10,369 nt of DNA. Origin: Alphaproteobacteria bacterium (GTDB taxonomy: Bacteria > Pseudomonadota > Alphaproteobacteria > UBA8366 > JADFVY01). The position numbers were made by a program, and so were the translations under genes. Numbering within the stretch: position 1 is the first letter of the stretch; every line of letters begins with the position of its first letter. Below the pieces are notes generated by a model that did not search any database, had not been told where the DNA came from, and saw only the letters and a list, made by a program, of their open reading frames with translations. Positions 1-8,393 of this stretch are shown here, piece by piece. The DNA is taken from contig JAOUMF010000034.1 in NCBI GenBank assembly GCA_029881615.1, positions 1 to 10,369 on the forward strand. The letters run 5' to 3'.

Positions 1-77
1 TGATGTTACGAGGCTTGGTGACTTGCCAAAATGCAGGTCATCATTTGGAACTTGATTTTTCGGAGCGTCTGACGATG

Positions 78-87
78 GCGTATACGC
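78..87. promoter_or_regulatory. Small perfect palindrome, possible auxiliary operator
   Basis: GCGTATACGC is a perfect 10-bp palindrome around the same GTATAC core that centres the larger site at 151-174. The two centres lie 80 bp apart. It lacks the flanking TGGT/ACCA arms of the main sites, so a role as an auxiliary binding site is only a suggestion. Confidence 0.2.
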
Positions 88-137
88 TACGCCGCAATGA
101 TTTGACCGGCGCCCGAAAAATCTGTTTTCAAAACTCG

Positions 138-166
138 TTGCTGCATATATTGGTGTCTGGTATACC
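138..166 (+). promoter_or_regulatory. Candidate sigma-70-like promoter for sucCD
   Basis: TTGCTG at 138-143 and TATACC at 161-166 are separated by 17 bp, a reasonable though imperfect match to a housekeeping -35/-10 pair. The -10 hexamer lies inside the palindrome at 151-174, so a protein bound there would block the promoter. This fits repression but is inferred from position only. Confidence 0.3.
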
Positions 167-174
167 AGATACCA
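151..174. promoter_or_regulatory. Operator-like palindrome, copy 1 (before sucC)
   Basis: A 24-bp inverted repeat with one mismatched pair. Its core, CTGGTATACCAG at 157-168, is a perfect 12-bp palindrome. It can be read as four TGGTAT-like half-sites: TGGTGT at 151 and TGGTAT at 158 on the top strand, and ATACCA at 162 and 169 representing the other strand, with 7-bp spacing within each pair. A site agreeing at 20 of 24 positions lies before the ThDP enzyme gene (2418-2441), and a partial one lies before the panE-like gene. The form resembles operators of GntR-family repressors, but no regulator gene is present in the window. Confidence 0.6.
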
Positions 175-247
175 TAGGGGGTTGCCGCAAGCGATCGCAT
201 GGCGTAAGTCCTTGAGGAATTCGAACAGTTCAACAGGCTGAGCAGAC

Positions 248-1443
248 ATGAATATTCACGAATATCAAGCCAAGTCACTGCTGGGGAAGTATGGGGTCAC
301 TGTACCGCGCGGTACCGTCGCCTATACGGTCAAGGAGGCTGAGGACGCGGCCAAGGAACTTGGTGGTCCGGTATGGGTCGTCAAAAGTCAGATCCACGCC
401 GGTGGGCGTGGTGCGGGCCGCTTCAAAGGGAACGAAGCCGGGAAGGGTGGCGTGCGCGTCGTCAAGTCCGTCGACGAAGTCCGTGAGAATGCCGATGAGA
501 TGCTCGGCGCGGTCCTGGTCACCAAGCAGACCGGCCCGCAGGGTAAGGAGGTCAAGCGCCTCTATATCGAAGAGGGTTGCGACATCGCGCGCGAGCTTTA
601 TCTCAGCCTGTTGGTCGATCGCGCGACCAGCCGGATTACCGTGATGGCCTCTACCGAAGGCGGCATGGAAATCGAAGAGGTCGCGGCCGAGACCCCGGAA
701 AAGATCGTCACGGTCGATATCGACCCCGCGACCGGCTTCATGCCCTATCACGGGCGCCAGATCGCATTTGCGCTGGGCCTTGAAGGCAAGCAGGTCGGTT
801 CCGCGGTGAAGTTTCTGTCCGCAATGTACAACGCCTTCACCGCGCTGGATGCCAGCATGGTCGAGGTCAATCCGATGGTTGTCACGGGCGCGGGCGAGAT
901 TATTGCGCTCGATGGCAAAATGAACTTCGACGATAACGCGCTTTACCGTCATCCCGATGTCGCCGATCTGCGCGATGAGGACGAGGAAGATGCCGCCGAA
1001 CTCGAAGCCGCGAAGCATGAACTGAATTATATCAAGCTTGACGGCAATATTGGCTGCATGGTGAACGGCGCGGGCCTTGCCATGGCGACGATGGATATCA
1101 TCAAGCTGCGCGGCGGCGATCCGGCCAATTTCCTGGACGTGGGCGGGGGCGCTACCAAGGAGCGCGTTGCCAAGGCATTCAAGATCATTCTGTCTGACGC
1201 CAATGTCGAGGGAATCCTGGTCAATATCTTTGGCGGCATTATGCGTTGCGACGTAATCGCCGAGGGTGTTGTCGCGGCGGCTCGCGAGGTCAGCCTGCAG
1301 GTTCCCCTGGTGGTGCGGCTGGAAGGCACGAACGTTGATCTGGGCAAGAAGATCCTGGCCGAATCCGGCCTGCCGATCCTGTCGGCCGACGATCTGGGCG
1401 ACGCCGCGGAAAAAATTGTCAAAGCGGTGAGGGAGGCAAGCTG

Positions 1444-1444
<1 letters not shown>
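248..1444 (+). CDS. sucC: Succinate-CoA ligase (ADP-forming), beta subunit
   Basis: Beta subunit of succinyl-CoA synthetase, which with SucD interconverts succinate, CoA and ATP with succinyl-CoA, ADP and phosphate in the cytoplasm. The 398 residues are full family length. The start MNIHEYQAK is the conserved family N-terminus. An ATP-grasp domain follows, with [10 protein letters not shown] at 46-55, then metal-ligand candidates Asn208 (VEVNPM) and Asp222 ([12 protein letters not shown]). The C-terminal ligase domain carries [10 protein letters not shown] at 274-283 and [10 protein letters not shown] at 326-335. The sequence reads as canonical alphaproteobacterial SucC; the related malate-CoA ligase MtkA diverges more in the ATP-grasp loop. 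The ribosome binding site is weak, but the start is fixed by the family. Unusually, mdh and sucAB do not flank it; oxalate/C1-type genes follow instead. It may be the housekeeping copy or a dedicated one supplying succinyl-CoA. Confidence 0.93.
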
Positions 1445-2319
<875 letters not shown>

Positions 2320-2328
2320 AGTTGAGGG

Positions 2329-2357
2329 CGTCTGCCGCTCTCAGGTGACGGCAGACG
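2329..2357 (+). terminator. Hairpin after sucD, possible terminator
   Basis: CGTCTGCCG at 2329-2337 pairs perfectly with CGGCAGACG at 2349-2357 around an 11-nt loop, 10 bases after the sucD stop. Only a short T stretch (GTTTCCC) follows, so termination would be weak or factor-assisted. It separates sucCD from the operator-like site at 2418-2441. Confidence 0.45.
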
Positions 2358-2417
2358 GTTTCCCTATTCGAATGCAGGGGATTTTACGCATCAGTGCTTT
2401 GGAAGGTTGTTTGTGCG

Positions 2418-2441
2418 TTGTCTCTGGTATACAAGATGCCA
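2418..2441. promoter_or_regulatory. Operator-like palindrome, copy 2 (before the ThDP gene)
   Basis: The site agrees with copy 1 (151-174) at 20 of 24 positions when aligned without gaps. The core CTGGTATACAAG lies at 2424-2435. The half-sites are TTGTCT (2418), TGGTAT (2425), ATACAA (2429) and ATGCCA (2436), with the same 7-bp spacing as copy 1. TATACA at 2428-2433 could also serve as a -10 hexamer, but no good -35 is evident at normal spacing. It lies about 115 bp before the proposed start of the ThDP enzyme, suggesting control of the downstream genes. Confidence 0.55.
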
Positions 2442-2544
2442 CAGGCATTCATGACACCTTTCAATGCGGCGGAAAGGTCAGTTTTTACCCGGAAAAATCG
2501 CGGCAATAGCCGCGTGCGGGTCGATCGAACGAAGGAGAAGATTA

Positions 2545-4269
2545 ATGGGTGATACGGCAAAAGACACGTTGGTCCAGAAGGACAAATCCGGTGACGTCGT
2601 TTCCGGCGGCAATCTCGTCGCCAAGGCCCTGAAGAACGAGGGTGTGGACACGATTTTCACGCTCTGTGGCGGGCACATCATCGATATTTACGACGGTTGC
2701 CTGGATGAAGGTATCCGTATCATCGACGTGCGCCATGAACAGGTCGCCGCCCATGCCGCCGACGGGTACGCTCGTCAGACCGGAAAGCTGGGCTGTGTTG
2801 TGACAACCGCCGGCCCGGGCTGTACCAACGCGATCACCGGTGTCGCCACGGCATTCCGTTCCGAGACGCCGATGATTCATATCGGCGGCCAGGGTGCGTT
2901 GACGCAGCATAAAATGGGATCCCTGCAGGATCTGCCGCATGTCGACATTATGTCGCCGATCACCAAGTTTGCCGCTGGCGTAAGTTCGACCGAACGGATT
3001 GCCGACATGGTCTCCATGGCGGCCCGCGAGGCCTATAACGGCGCGCCCGGACCGTCCTATCTGGAAATTCCGCGTGACGTGCTCGATCGCCAGATTCCGC
3101 TTTCGGAAGCCCGTATTCCCGCGCCGGGCGCCTATCGTGCATCGACCAAATCAATCGGTGATCCGGCCGACATTCAGAAGCTGGCCGACATACTGGTAAA
3201 GGCCGAACGCCCGGCGATTCTTTATGGCACGCAGGTCTGGACCGCGCGTGGCCATAACGAAGCCATCAACCTGGTGCGCCAGCTGAATATCCCGGCCTAT
3301 ATGAACGGCTCTTCGCGCGGCATGCTTCCGCCGGGCGATCCGCATTACTTCAACCGTACCCGCAGTTCCGCCTTCGGCAAGGCCGACGTGATTGTCATCG
3401 TCGGCACGCCGTTCGATTTCCGGATGGGTTACGGCAAACGTATCAGCCAGGACGCGACCCTGGTCCATATCGATATGGACTACCGCACGGTTGGCAAGAA
3501 CCGCGATATCTCGCTGGGTCTCGTCGGCGATCCCGGCGCTATCCTGCAGGCCGTTGCCGATGCCGCAACGGGGCGGACGGATAATGGCGCCAAGAAGCGT
3601 CAGGGCTGGCTTGACGAGCTTCGCGCAGAGGAAGTGACGCGCGAAGAGAAGTTGATGCCGCTGTTCCTGGCCGATCAGGATCCTATTCATCCCTATCGCC
3701 TGGCTTGGGAAATCAACGAGTTCCTGACCGAGGATACGATCTATATCGGCGATGGCGGCGATGTGGTTACGATTAGCGCCCAGGCGGTGCAGCCGCGCAC
3801 GCCCGGTCACTGGATGGATCCGGGTGCTCTGGGTTCATTGGGTGTCGGCACCGGCTTTGCCTTGGCGGCCAAGCTGGCTCATCCGAACAAGGAGGTCATG
3901 TGCCTCTATGGCGACGGATCGTTCGGCATGACCTCGTTCGATATGGAGACGGCGAATCGCTTCGGTGCGCCTTATCTGGCGGTAATCGGCAATAACTCGC
4001 ATATGAACCAGATCCGCTATGGGCAGATCGCCAAATATGGCGAACAGCGTGGCAATGTCGGTAACAAGCTTGGCGACATACCGTTCTCGCAATTCGCCCA
4101 AATGCTTGGTGGCTATGGCGAGGAAGTTCGTGAATCCTCCCAGATTGGGCCGGCCATGCGCCGCGCCCGGGAACAGATCGCCAAGACCGGCAAGTCGGCG
4201 GTGGTCAATGTCTGGATCGATCCCAACGAGTATGCCCCGGGCACGAAGGCCCAGACCATGTACAAGTAA
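2545..4269 (+). CDS. ThDP-dependent enzyme, acetolactate synthase/oxalyl-CoA decarboxylase superfamily
   Basis: A 574-residue cytoplasmic ThDP enzyme of unproven substrate. The N-terminal pyrimidine-binding domain spans about 20-185, with the activating glutamate Glu65 in RHEQ. The central domain spans about 203-345 and includes GKNR at 317-320. The C-terminal pyrophosphate domain has the metal motif from GDG at 456-458 to NN at 483-484. Its place before frc suggests decarboxylation of oxalyl-CoA to formyl-CoA. However, true oxalyl-CoA decarboxylases carry Tyr-Glu in a DYEE motif, and here alignment puts Leu127-Gln128, as in acetolactate synthase or benzaldehyde lyase relatives. After NN it reads SHMNQIRYGQ rather than the GGIYRG type. 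It is therefore either a divergent decarboxylase or a lyase/ligase acting on a related C2 or formyl-CoA substrate. I chose this start because GAAGGAG lies 8 bases before the ATG; the frame stays open to an ATG at 2464, but the extra 27 residues look non-coding. Confidence 0.8.
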   Translation: MGDTAKDTLVQKDKSGDVVSGGNLVAKALKNEGVDTIFTLCGGHIIDIYDGCLDEGIRIIDVRHEQVAAHAADGYARQTGKLGCVVTTAGPGCTNAITGVATAFRSETPMIHIGGQGALTQHKMGSLQDLPHVDIMSPITKFAAGVSSTERIADMVSMAAREAYNGAPGPSYLEIPRDVLDRQIPLSEARIPAPGAYRASTKSIGDPADIQKLADILVKAERPAILYGTQVWTARGHNEAINLVRQLNIPAYMNGSSRGMLPPGDPHYFNRTRSSAFGKADVIVIVGTPFDFRMGYGKRISQDATLVHIDMDYRTVGKNRDISLGLVGDPGAILQAVADAATGRTDNGAKKRQGWLDELRAEEVTREEKLMPLFLADQDPIHPYRLAWEINEFLTEDTIYIGDGGDVVTISAQAVQPRTPGHWMDPGALGSLGVGTGFALAAKLAHPNKEVMCLYGDGSFGMTSFDMETANRFGAPYLAVIGNNSHMNQIRYGQIAKYGEQRGNVGNKLGDIPFSQFAQMLGGYGEEVRESSQIGPAMRRAREQIAKTGKSAVVNVWIDPNEYAPGTKAQTMYK

Positions 4270-4310
4270 TGTGCCGGCACGTCCAACGCCCACGCACATT
4301 GTTCCCGTGC

Positions 4311-4333
4311 GGCTGCCCCTTCAGGGGGCGGCC
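4311..4333 (+). other. GC-rich RNA hairpin between the ThDP gene and frc
   Basis: GGCTGCCCC at 4311-4319 pairs with GGGGCGGCC at 4325-4333, with one G-T wobble and a very short loop. It lies in the 101-bp gap before frc, whose ATG is 37 bases further on. No T run follows, so this looks more like an RNA-processing or stability element, or an attenuator, than a classic terminator. Another small palindrome, GTGCCGGCAC, lies at 4271-4280 just after the ThDP gene's stop. Confidence 0.4.
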
Positions 4334-4370
4334 GGCGGGAGATCGCTAAGGAAGACGGAGAGTTAGAGCG

Positions 4371-5618
4371 ATGAGCAAAGCCCTTGAAGGTGTCCGTATT
4401 CTGGACATGACCCACGTACAGTCCGGCCCGACCTGCACACAGCTTCTCGCCTGGTTTGGCGCGGATGTGATCAAGGTTGAACGTCCCGGCGTCGGCGATG
4501 CGACGCGCGGCCAATTGCGCGATATTCCTGACGTGGACAGCCTGTATTTTACCATGCTGAACCATAACAAGCGCAGCGTGACCCTGAATCCCAAGACGGA
4601 GAAGGGCAAGGCCATCTTCGCCAAACTCATCGAGGAATGCGATGTGATGGTGGAGAATTTCGCGCCGGGCGCCATCGACCGCATGGGTTTTCCCTGGGAA
4701 AAGATTCAGGAAATCAACCCGCGCATGATCTATGCGTCGGTCAAGGGCTTCGGCCCCGGTCCCTACGAGGATTGCAAGGTCTATGAGAACGTCGCCCAGT
4801 GCACCGGCGGTTCGGCTTCGACGACTGGTGAGATTGATGGTTTCCCGATGGTCACCGGCGCTCAGATCGGTGATTCCGGGACGGGATTGCATCTGGCGTT
4901 GGGAATTGTGACCGCGCTTTATCATCGCGAACAGTCGGGCAAGGGCCAGCGCGTATCATGCGCCATGCAGGACGGTGTGCTCAACCTCTGCCGCGTCAAG
5001 CTGCGTGACCAGCAGCGCATGGCCCACGGGCCGATGAAGGAATATCCGCAATATCCAAACGGCAAGTTCGGCGAAGCCGTGCCGCGCGCGGGCAATGCCT
5101 CGGGCGGCGGTCAGCCGGGCTGGATCGTCAAGTGCAAAGGCTGGGAGACCGATCCCGATGCTTACGCTTATGTGATCGCGCAGGCGGCGGCCTTCCCGGC
5201 GCTGGCCAAGACCATAGGTCATGAGGACTGGCTTGAGGATCCGGAGTGGAATACCCCGGAAGCCCGTCTGCCCAAGATCGACAAGATGTTTGACGAAGTC
5301 GAGAAATGGACCATGACCAAGACCAAATTCGAGGTCATGAATACGCTTAACCCGCTGAACGTGCCGGTTGGGCCGATCCTCAGCATGAAGGAACTGGCGG
5401 AAGAGCCGGCTCTGCGCGAGACCGGCACCGTGGTCGAGGTCGATCATCCCGAGCGCGGCAAATACCTCACCGTCGGCAATCCCATCAAGCTGTCGGACTC
5501 GCCGTCCGACGTGGAGCGCTCGCCGTTGCTGGGTGAACATACCGACGATATCTTGCGTGACGTCGTCGGCATGTCGGACGCGGAAATCGCCGCTGCGAAA
5601 GAAGAAGGCGCGGTCTAG
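4371..5618 (+). CDS. frc: Formyl-CoA:oxalate CoA-transferase
   Basis: Class III CoA-transferase that moves CoA from formyl-CoA to oxalate, giving oxalyl-CoA and formate. The 415 residues match E. coli YfdW closely in length and sequence. Visible landmarks: Gln17 in THVQSGP, Gln48 in RGQLRDIP (YfdW has Gln and Oxalobacter Frc has Trp here), Tyr138 in KVYENVAQ, catalytic Asp168 in [10 protein letters not shown] (Asp169 in Oxalobacter Frc), LRDQQR at 211-216, the glycine loop SGGGQPGW at 244-251, and KCKGWETD at 254-261. The first glycine of the usual GGGG loop is Ser244. A GGAG ribosome binding site precedes the ATG. Lying after the ThDP gene, it supports an oxalate role for the cluster. The family also has acetyl-CoA- and succinyl-CoA-using members, so the physiological CoA donor is open. 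Confidence 0.92.
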   Translation: MSKALEGVRILDMTHVQSGPTCTQLLAWFGADVIKVERPGVGDATRGQLRDIPDVDSLYFTMLNHNKRSVTLNPKTEKGKAIFAKLIEECDVMVENFAPGAIDRMGFPWEKIQEINPRMIYASVKGFGPGPYEDCKVYENVAQCTGGSASTTGEIDGFPMVTGAQIGDSGTGLHLALGIVTALYHREQSGKGQRVSCAMQDGVLNLCRVKLRDQQRMAHGPMKEYPQYPNGKFGEAVPRAGNASGGGQPGWIVKCKGWETDPDAYAYVIAQAAAFPALAKTIGHEDWLEDPEWNTPEARLPKIDKMFDEVEKWTMTKTKFEVMNTLNPLNVPVGPILSMKELAEEPALRETGTVVEVDHPERGKYLTVGNPIKLSDSPSDVERSPLLGEHTDDILRDVVGMSDAEIAAAKEEGAV

Positions 5619-5648
5619 GCTCCATAGCCATTATCGGGAGAAACAGTA

Positions 5649-6566
5649 ATGCGTATCATCGTCAACGGCCAGCAGGCCTTCGGCAAGTCCAGTCTCGAAG
5701 CGATCCTGGATGCAGGCAAGGATGAGGTCGTCGCCGTCTACACGGCGCCCGACAAGGAAGGCAAACCGGTCGATCCAATCAAGGAACTGGCGATCGAACG
5801 CGGCGTGCCAGTTATCCAGCCGGCGAATTACAAGGACGCAGAGGTACTCGACGAGTTGCGGGCGCTGAACGCCGACCTGATGGTCATGGCCTTCATGATC
5901 ATCTTTGTGCCGGAAGAGGCGCGGAACATCCCGACCCATGGCTCGATCTGTTTCCATCCTTCACTTTTGCCGCTGCATCGTGGGCCCAGCTCGATCAACT
6001 GGCCGATCATGTGGGGGGCGAAAAAAACCGGCCTGACGATCTTCTGGCCTGATGATGGCCTGGACGAGGGCGAAATCCTGCTTCAGAAGGAAGTCGATAT
6101 CGCTCCCGATGACACGCTCGGCGACGTCTATTTTAAAAAGATCTTCCCACTGGGCGTCGAAGCCGTTCTGGAATCCATCGAGTTGGTGCGCGCCGGCAAC
6201 CCGCCGCGTATCAAACAGGACGATTCGAAGGCGACATACGAAAGCTGGTGCAAGAAGGCCCATGCCGAGATTGACTGGAACAGGTCAGTTGGCGAAGTCT
6301 ACAACCAGATTCGCGCCACCAATCCGGCGCCAGGCGCATGGACCCTGTTAGAAGGGAAAACCTTGCAGATTTTCGACAGTGCGAAGGTCGAAGCTGCGGG
6401 TCGTCCTGGTGAGATTGTGTCCATCACGGACGACGGTTTTACTGTCGTTGCGGGCCTTGGCGGCATTTTGATCAAACGTGTGCGTTACGACGGTGGCGCG
6501 AAAGTCGCTGCTAAGGAATTTGTGGACGCTCACGGGCTGAAAGTTGGCGCTCGTCTGGGCGAATAA
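5649..6566 (+). CDS. Stand-alone 10-formyl-THF hydrolase-like formyltransferase-fold protein
   Basis: A 305-residue protein with an N-terminal formyltransferase domain (about 1-190) and a Formyl_trans_C-type domain (about 205-300). It resembles the N-terminal hydrolase domain of animal ALDH1L1 (10-formyl-THF dehydrogenase) more than Met-tRNA formyltransferase. Shared blocks include [11 protein letters not shown] at 102-112, [10 protein letters not shown] at 132-141 and a YESW segment that aligns with ALDH1L1 YEGI. The catalytic pair is His103 and Asp139 (His106 and Asp142 in ALDH1L1). The asparagine that precedes the histidine by two in Fmt and PurN is replaced here by Ile, as in ALDH1L1. The carrier-protein and aldehyde dehydrogenase domains are absent. 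The gene follows frc by 30 bp with a GGGAG ribosome binding site and precedes fhs, so it is probably co-transcribed. It could hydrolyse 10-formyl-THF, hydrolyse formyl-CoA, or pass formyl between CoA and THF. A second methionyl-tRNA formyltransferase is unlikely. Confidence 0.82.
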   Translation: MRIIVNGQQAFGKSSLEAILDAGKDEVVAVYTAPDKEGKPVDPIKELAIERGVPVIQPANYKDAEVLDELRALNADLMVMAFMIIFVPEEARNIPTHGSICFHPSLLPLHRGPSSINWPIMWGAKKTGLTIFWPDDGLDEGEILLQKEVDIAPDDTLGDVYFKKIFPLGVEAVLESIELVRAGNPPRIKQDDSKATYESWCKKAHAEIDWNRSVGEVYNQIRATNPAPGAWTLLEGKTLQIFDSAKVEAAGRPGEIVSITDDGFTVVAGLGGILIKRVRYDGGAKVAAKEFVDAHGLKVGARLGE

Positions 6567-6652
6567 TCCCCCCGCGAAAAGATACCCTTTTCCTATCCGA
6601 TGTTGGCAGGTCTGCCGGTGCACGAGAATCACAGGATTACTGGAGAATAAGA

Positions 6653-8323
6653 ATGTCAAAAAGCGATATTGAAATTGCCCGCGAAGCAACAATGAAGCCG
6701 ATATCGGAAATCGGCACCAAGATTGGTATCCCGGCGGATGCTCTCCTCCAGTACGGGCCCTATAAGGCAAAGCTGTCTTTCGACCATATCAACAAGTTGC
6801 AGGGTAACCCGGATGGCAAGCTGATCCTGGTTACCGCGGTTACGCCGACGCCCGCGGGCGAAGGCAAGACAACGACTTCGGTGGGCCTTAGCGACGGCCT
6901 GAACCGCATTGGCAAGAAATCAATTGTCTGTCTGCGCGAACCCTCGCTCGGCCCGTGCTTCGGCATGAAGGGCGGCGCGGCGGGTGGCGGTTACGCCCAG
7001 GTCGTTCCGATGGAGGATATCAATCTTCACTTCACCGGCGACTTTCATGCCATCGGCGTGGCCCATAACCTTCTGTCGGCCTTGATCGACAACCACATTT
7101 ACTGGGGCAACGAGTTGGGCATCGACCAACGTCGCGTCAGCTGGCGCCGGGTCGTGGACATGAATGATCGCGCGTTGCGTTCGATCGTCAATTCGATGGG
7201 CGGCGTGGCCAACGGTTATCCCCGTGAAGACGGCTTTGACATTACTGTCGCCTCCGAGGTGATGGCGGTGTTCTGCCTGGCCAAGGATCTCGACGATCTG
7301 ACGGAAAGGCTGGGCAATATCGTTGTGGCGCAGACGCGCGAGCGCAAGCCGGTCTATGCGCGTGAATTGCTGGCCGCGGGCCCGATGTCCGTGCTGCTGA
7401 AGGACGCCATTTCGCCGAACCTGGTGCAGACCCTGGAAAATAACCCGGCCTTCATCCATGGCGGTCCCTTCGCGAATATCGCCCATGGCTGTAACTCGGT
7501 CATCGCTACCAAAACCGCGCTAAAGCTTGGCGATTATGTCGTAACCGAAGCCGGTTTTGGCGCCGATTTGGGCGCGGAAAAGTTCTTCGACATCAAATGC
7601 CGGAAGGCGGGGTTGAGCCCGAAGGCGACCGTGATCGTTGCCACGGTTCGCGCGCTCAAGATGCATGGCGGTGTCGCCAAAGCGGATCTCGGCAGCGAAA
7701 ATGTCGAGGCGGTGAAGAAGGGCTGCTCCAATCTGGCCCGTCATATCGCCAACGTAAAATCCTTCGGTGTCCCGGTTGTCGTCGCGATCAATCAATTCGT
7801 CAACGATACCGATGCCGAAGTCGAGGCCGTACGTCAGGCCGCTAGCGAAAACGGGGTCAAGGCGATTCTGGCATCGCATTGGGCGAATGGCGGCGCGGGC
7901 ACGGAAGAGCTTGCGAAAGAGGTTGTCGCGCTGGTTGAGAGTGACGTCGCCGATTTCAAGCCGCTTTACGAAGACAGCATGCCCTTGTGGGACAAGATCA
8001 ACACCATCGCGACCAAAATCTACGGCGCCGCCGGTATCACCGCCGACGACAAGGTGCGTAAGCAGATTGAGGATTATCAGGCCGATTACGGGCATTTCCC
8101 GGTTTGTATGGCCAAGACCCAATATTCTTTCTCGACCGATCCCAATTCCAAGGGAGCGCCTAGTGGCCATGTAATTCCGGTTCGCGAAGTTCGTCTTTCG
8201 GCGGGAGCGGGTTTCCTGGTTGTGGTGTGCGGTGAGATCATGACCATGCCCGGGCTGCCGCGCGTACCCGCGGCCAATTCCATCAAACTCAACGCGGCCG
8301 GTCAGATCGAAGGCTTGTTCTGA
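6653..8323 (+). CDS. fhs: Formate-tetrahydrofolate ligase
   Basis: Formate + THF + ATP gives 10-formyl-THF + ADP + phosphate. Methylotrophs call the gene ftfL. The 556 residues are full length. The P-loop [11 protein letters not shown] lies at 64-74. The long family signature covers about 97-132, including [12 protein letters not shown] at 103-114 and [15 protein letters not shown] at 119-133. [12 protein letters not shown] lies near the C-terminus. GGAGA precedes the ATG by six bases, and the 86-bp gap from the previous gene contains no obvious terminator. In this cluster it would capture formate released by the CoA-transferase into the folate C1 pool, or run in reverse to recover ATP. It is made beside a formyl-THF hydrolase-like protein, which would oppose it if that protein really hydrolyses formyl-THF. 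Confidence 0.96.
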   Translation: MSKSDIEIAREATMKPISEIGTKIGIPADALLQYGPYKAKLSFDHINKLQGNPDGKLILVTAVTPTPAGEGKTTTSVGLSDGLNRIGKKSIVCLREPSLGPCFGMKGGAAGGGYAQVVPMEDINLHFTGDFHAIGVAHNLLSALIDNHIYWGNELGIDQRRVSWRRVVDMNDRALRSIVNSMGGVANGYPREDGFDITVASEVMAVFCLAKDLDDLTERLGNIVVAQTRERKPVYARELLAAGPMSVLLKDAISPNLVQTLENNPAFIHGGPFANIAHGCNSVIATKTALKLGDYVVTEAGFGADLGAEKFFDIKCRKAGLSPKATVIVATVRALKMHGGVAKADLGSENVEAVKKGCSNLARHIANVKSFGVPVVVAINQFVNDTDAEVEAVRQAASENGVKAILASHWANGGAGTEELAKEVVALVESDVADFKPLYEDSMPLWDKINTIATKIYGAAGITADDKVRKQIEDYQADYGHFPVCMAKTQYSFSTDPNSKGAPSGHVIPVREVRLSAGAGFLVVVCGEIMTMPGLPRVPAANSIKLNAAGQIEGLF

Positions 8324-8330
8324 TATCTAC

Positions 8331-8352
8331 GGGAGGCGGGAAACCGCCTCCC
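8331..8352 (+). terminator. Strong GNRA-capped hairpin after fhs
   Basis: GGGAGGCGG at 8331-8339 pairs perfectly with CCGCCTCCC at 8344-8352 around a GAAA tetraloop, seven bases after the fhs stop. Only ATTT follows, so it may be a partial terminator or a 3'-end stabiliser. It would set apart expression of the universal stress protein that follows 41 bases later. Confidence 0.6.
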
Positions 8353-8393
8353 ATTTACGGTGTAAAACGCCGCGCAACAGGGAGAATGCGCTC

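Larger units (their letters stand above)
1..247. other. Gene-free leader upstream of sucC
   Basis: I see no convincing gene here. The first three bases are TGA and could be the stop of a gene lying to the left, but nothing precedes them to test this. Short open frames on both strands show no recognisable protein and no good ribosome binding site. The stretch holds a large palindromic operator-like site at 151-174, a 10-bp perfect palindrome GCGTATACGC at 78-87, and a possible promoter at 138-166. Its role is probably control of sucCD. Confidence 0.6.

Noticed and set aside
3..215. Small plus-strand open frame in the leader (70 codons)
   Set aside because: No ribosome binding site, no recognisable product, and it runs across the palindromic operator-like site; atypical composition for a coding segment here.
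2464..2544. 27-residue N-terminal extension of the ThDP enzyme from an upstream ATG
   Set aside because: The extension is a basic, low-complexity stretch without family similarity, while the ATG at 2545 has a good GAAGGAG site at the right distance and gives normal family length.
2545..4269. Housekeeping acetolactate synthase (ilvB/ilvI)
   Set aside because: No small regulatory subunit or branched-chain genes nearby, and the context is frc and folate C1 genes; the middle and metal-motif regions do resemble that family, so substrate remains open.
5649..6566. Methionyl-tRNA formyltransferase (fmt)
   Set aside because: Length and fold fit, but the catalytic Asn-x-His of Fmt is Ile-x-x-type here (ICFHPS) as in ALDH1L1, and there is no def or rsmB neighbour.
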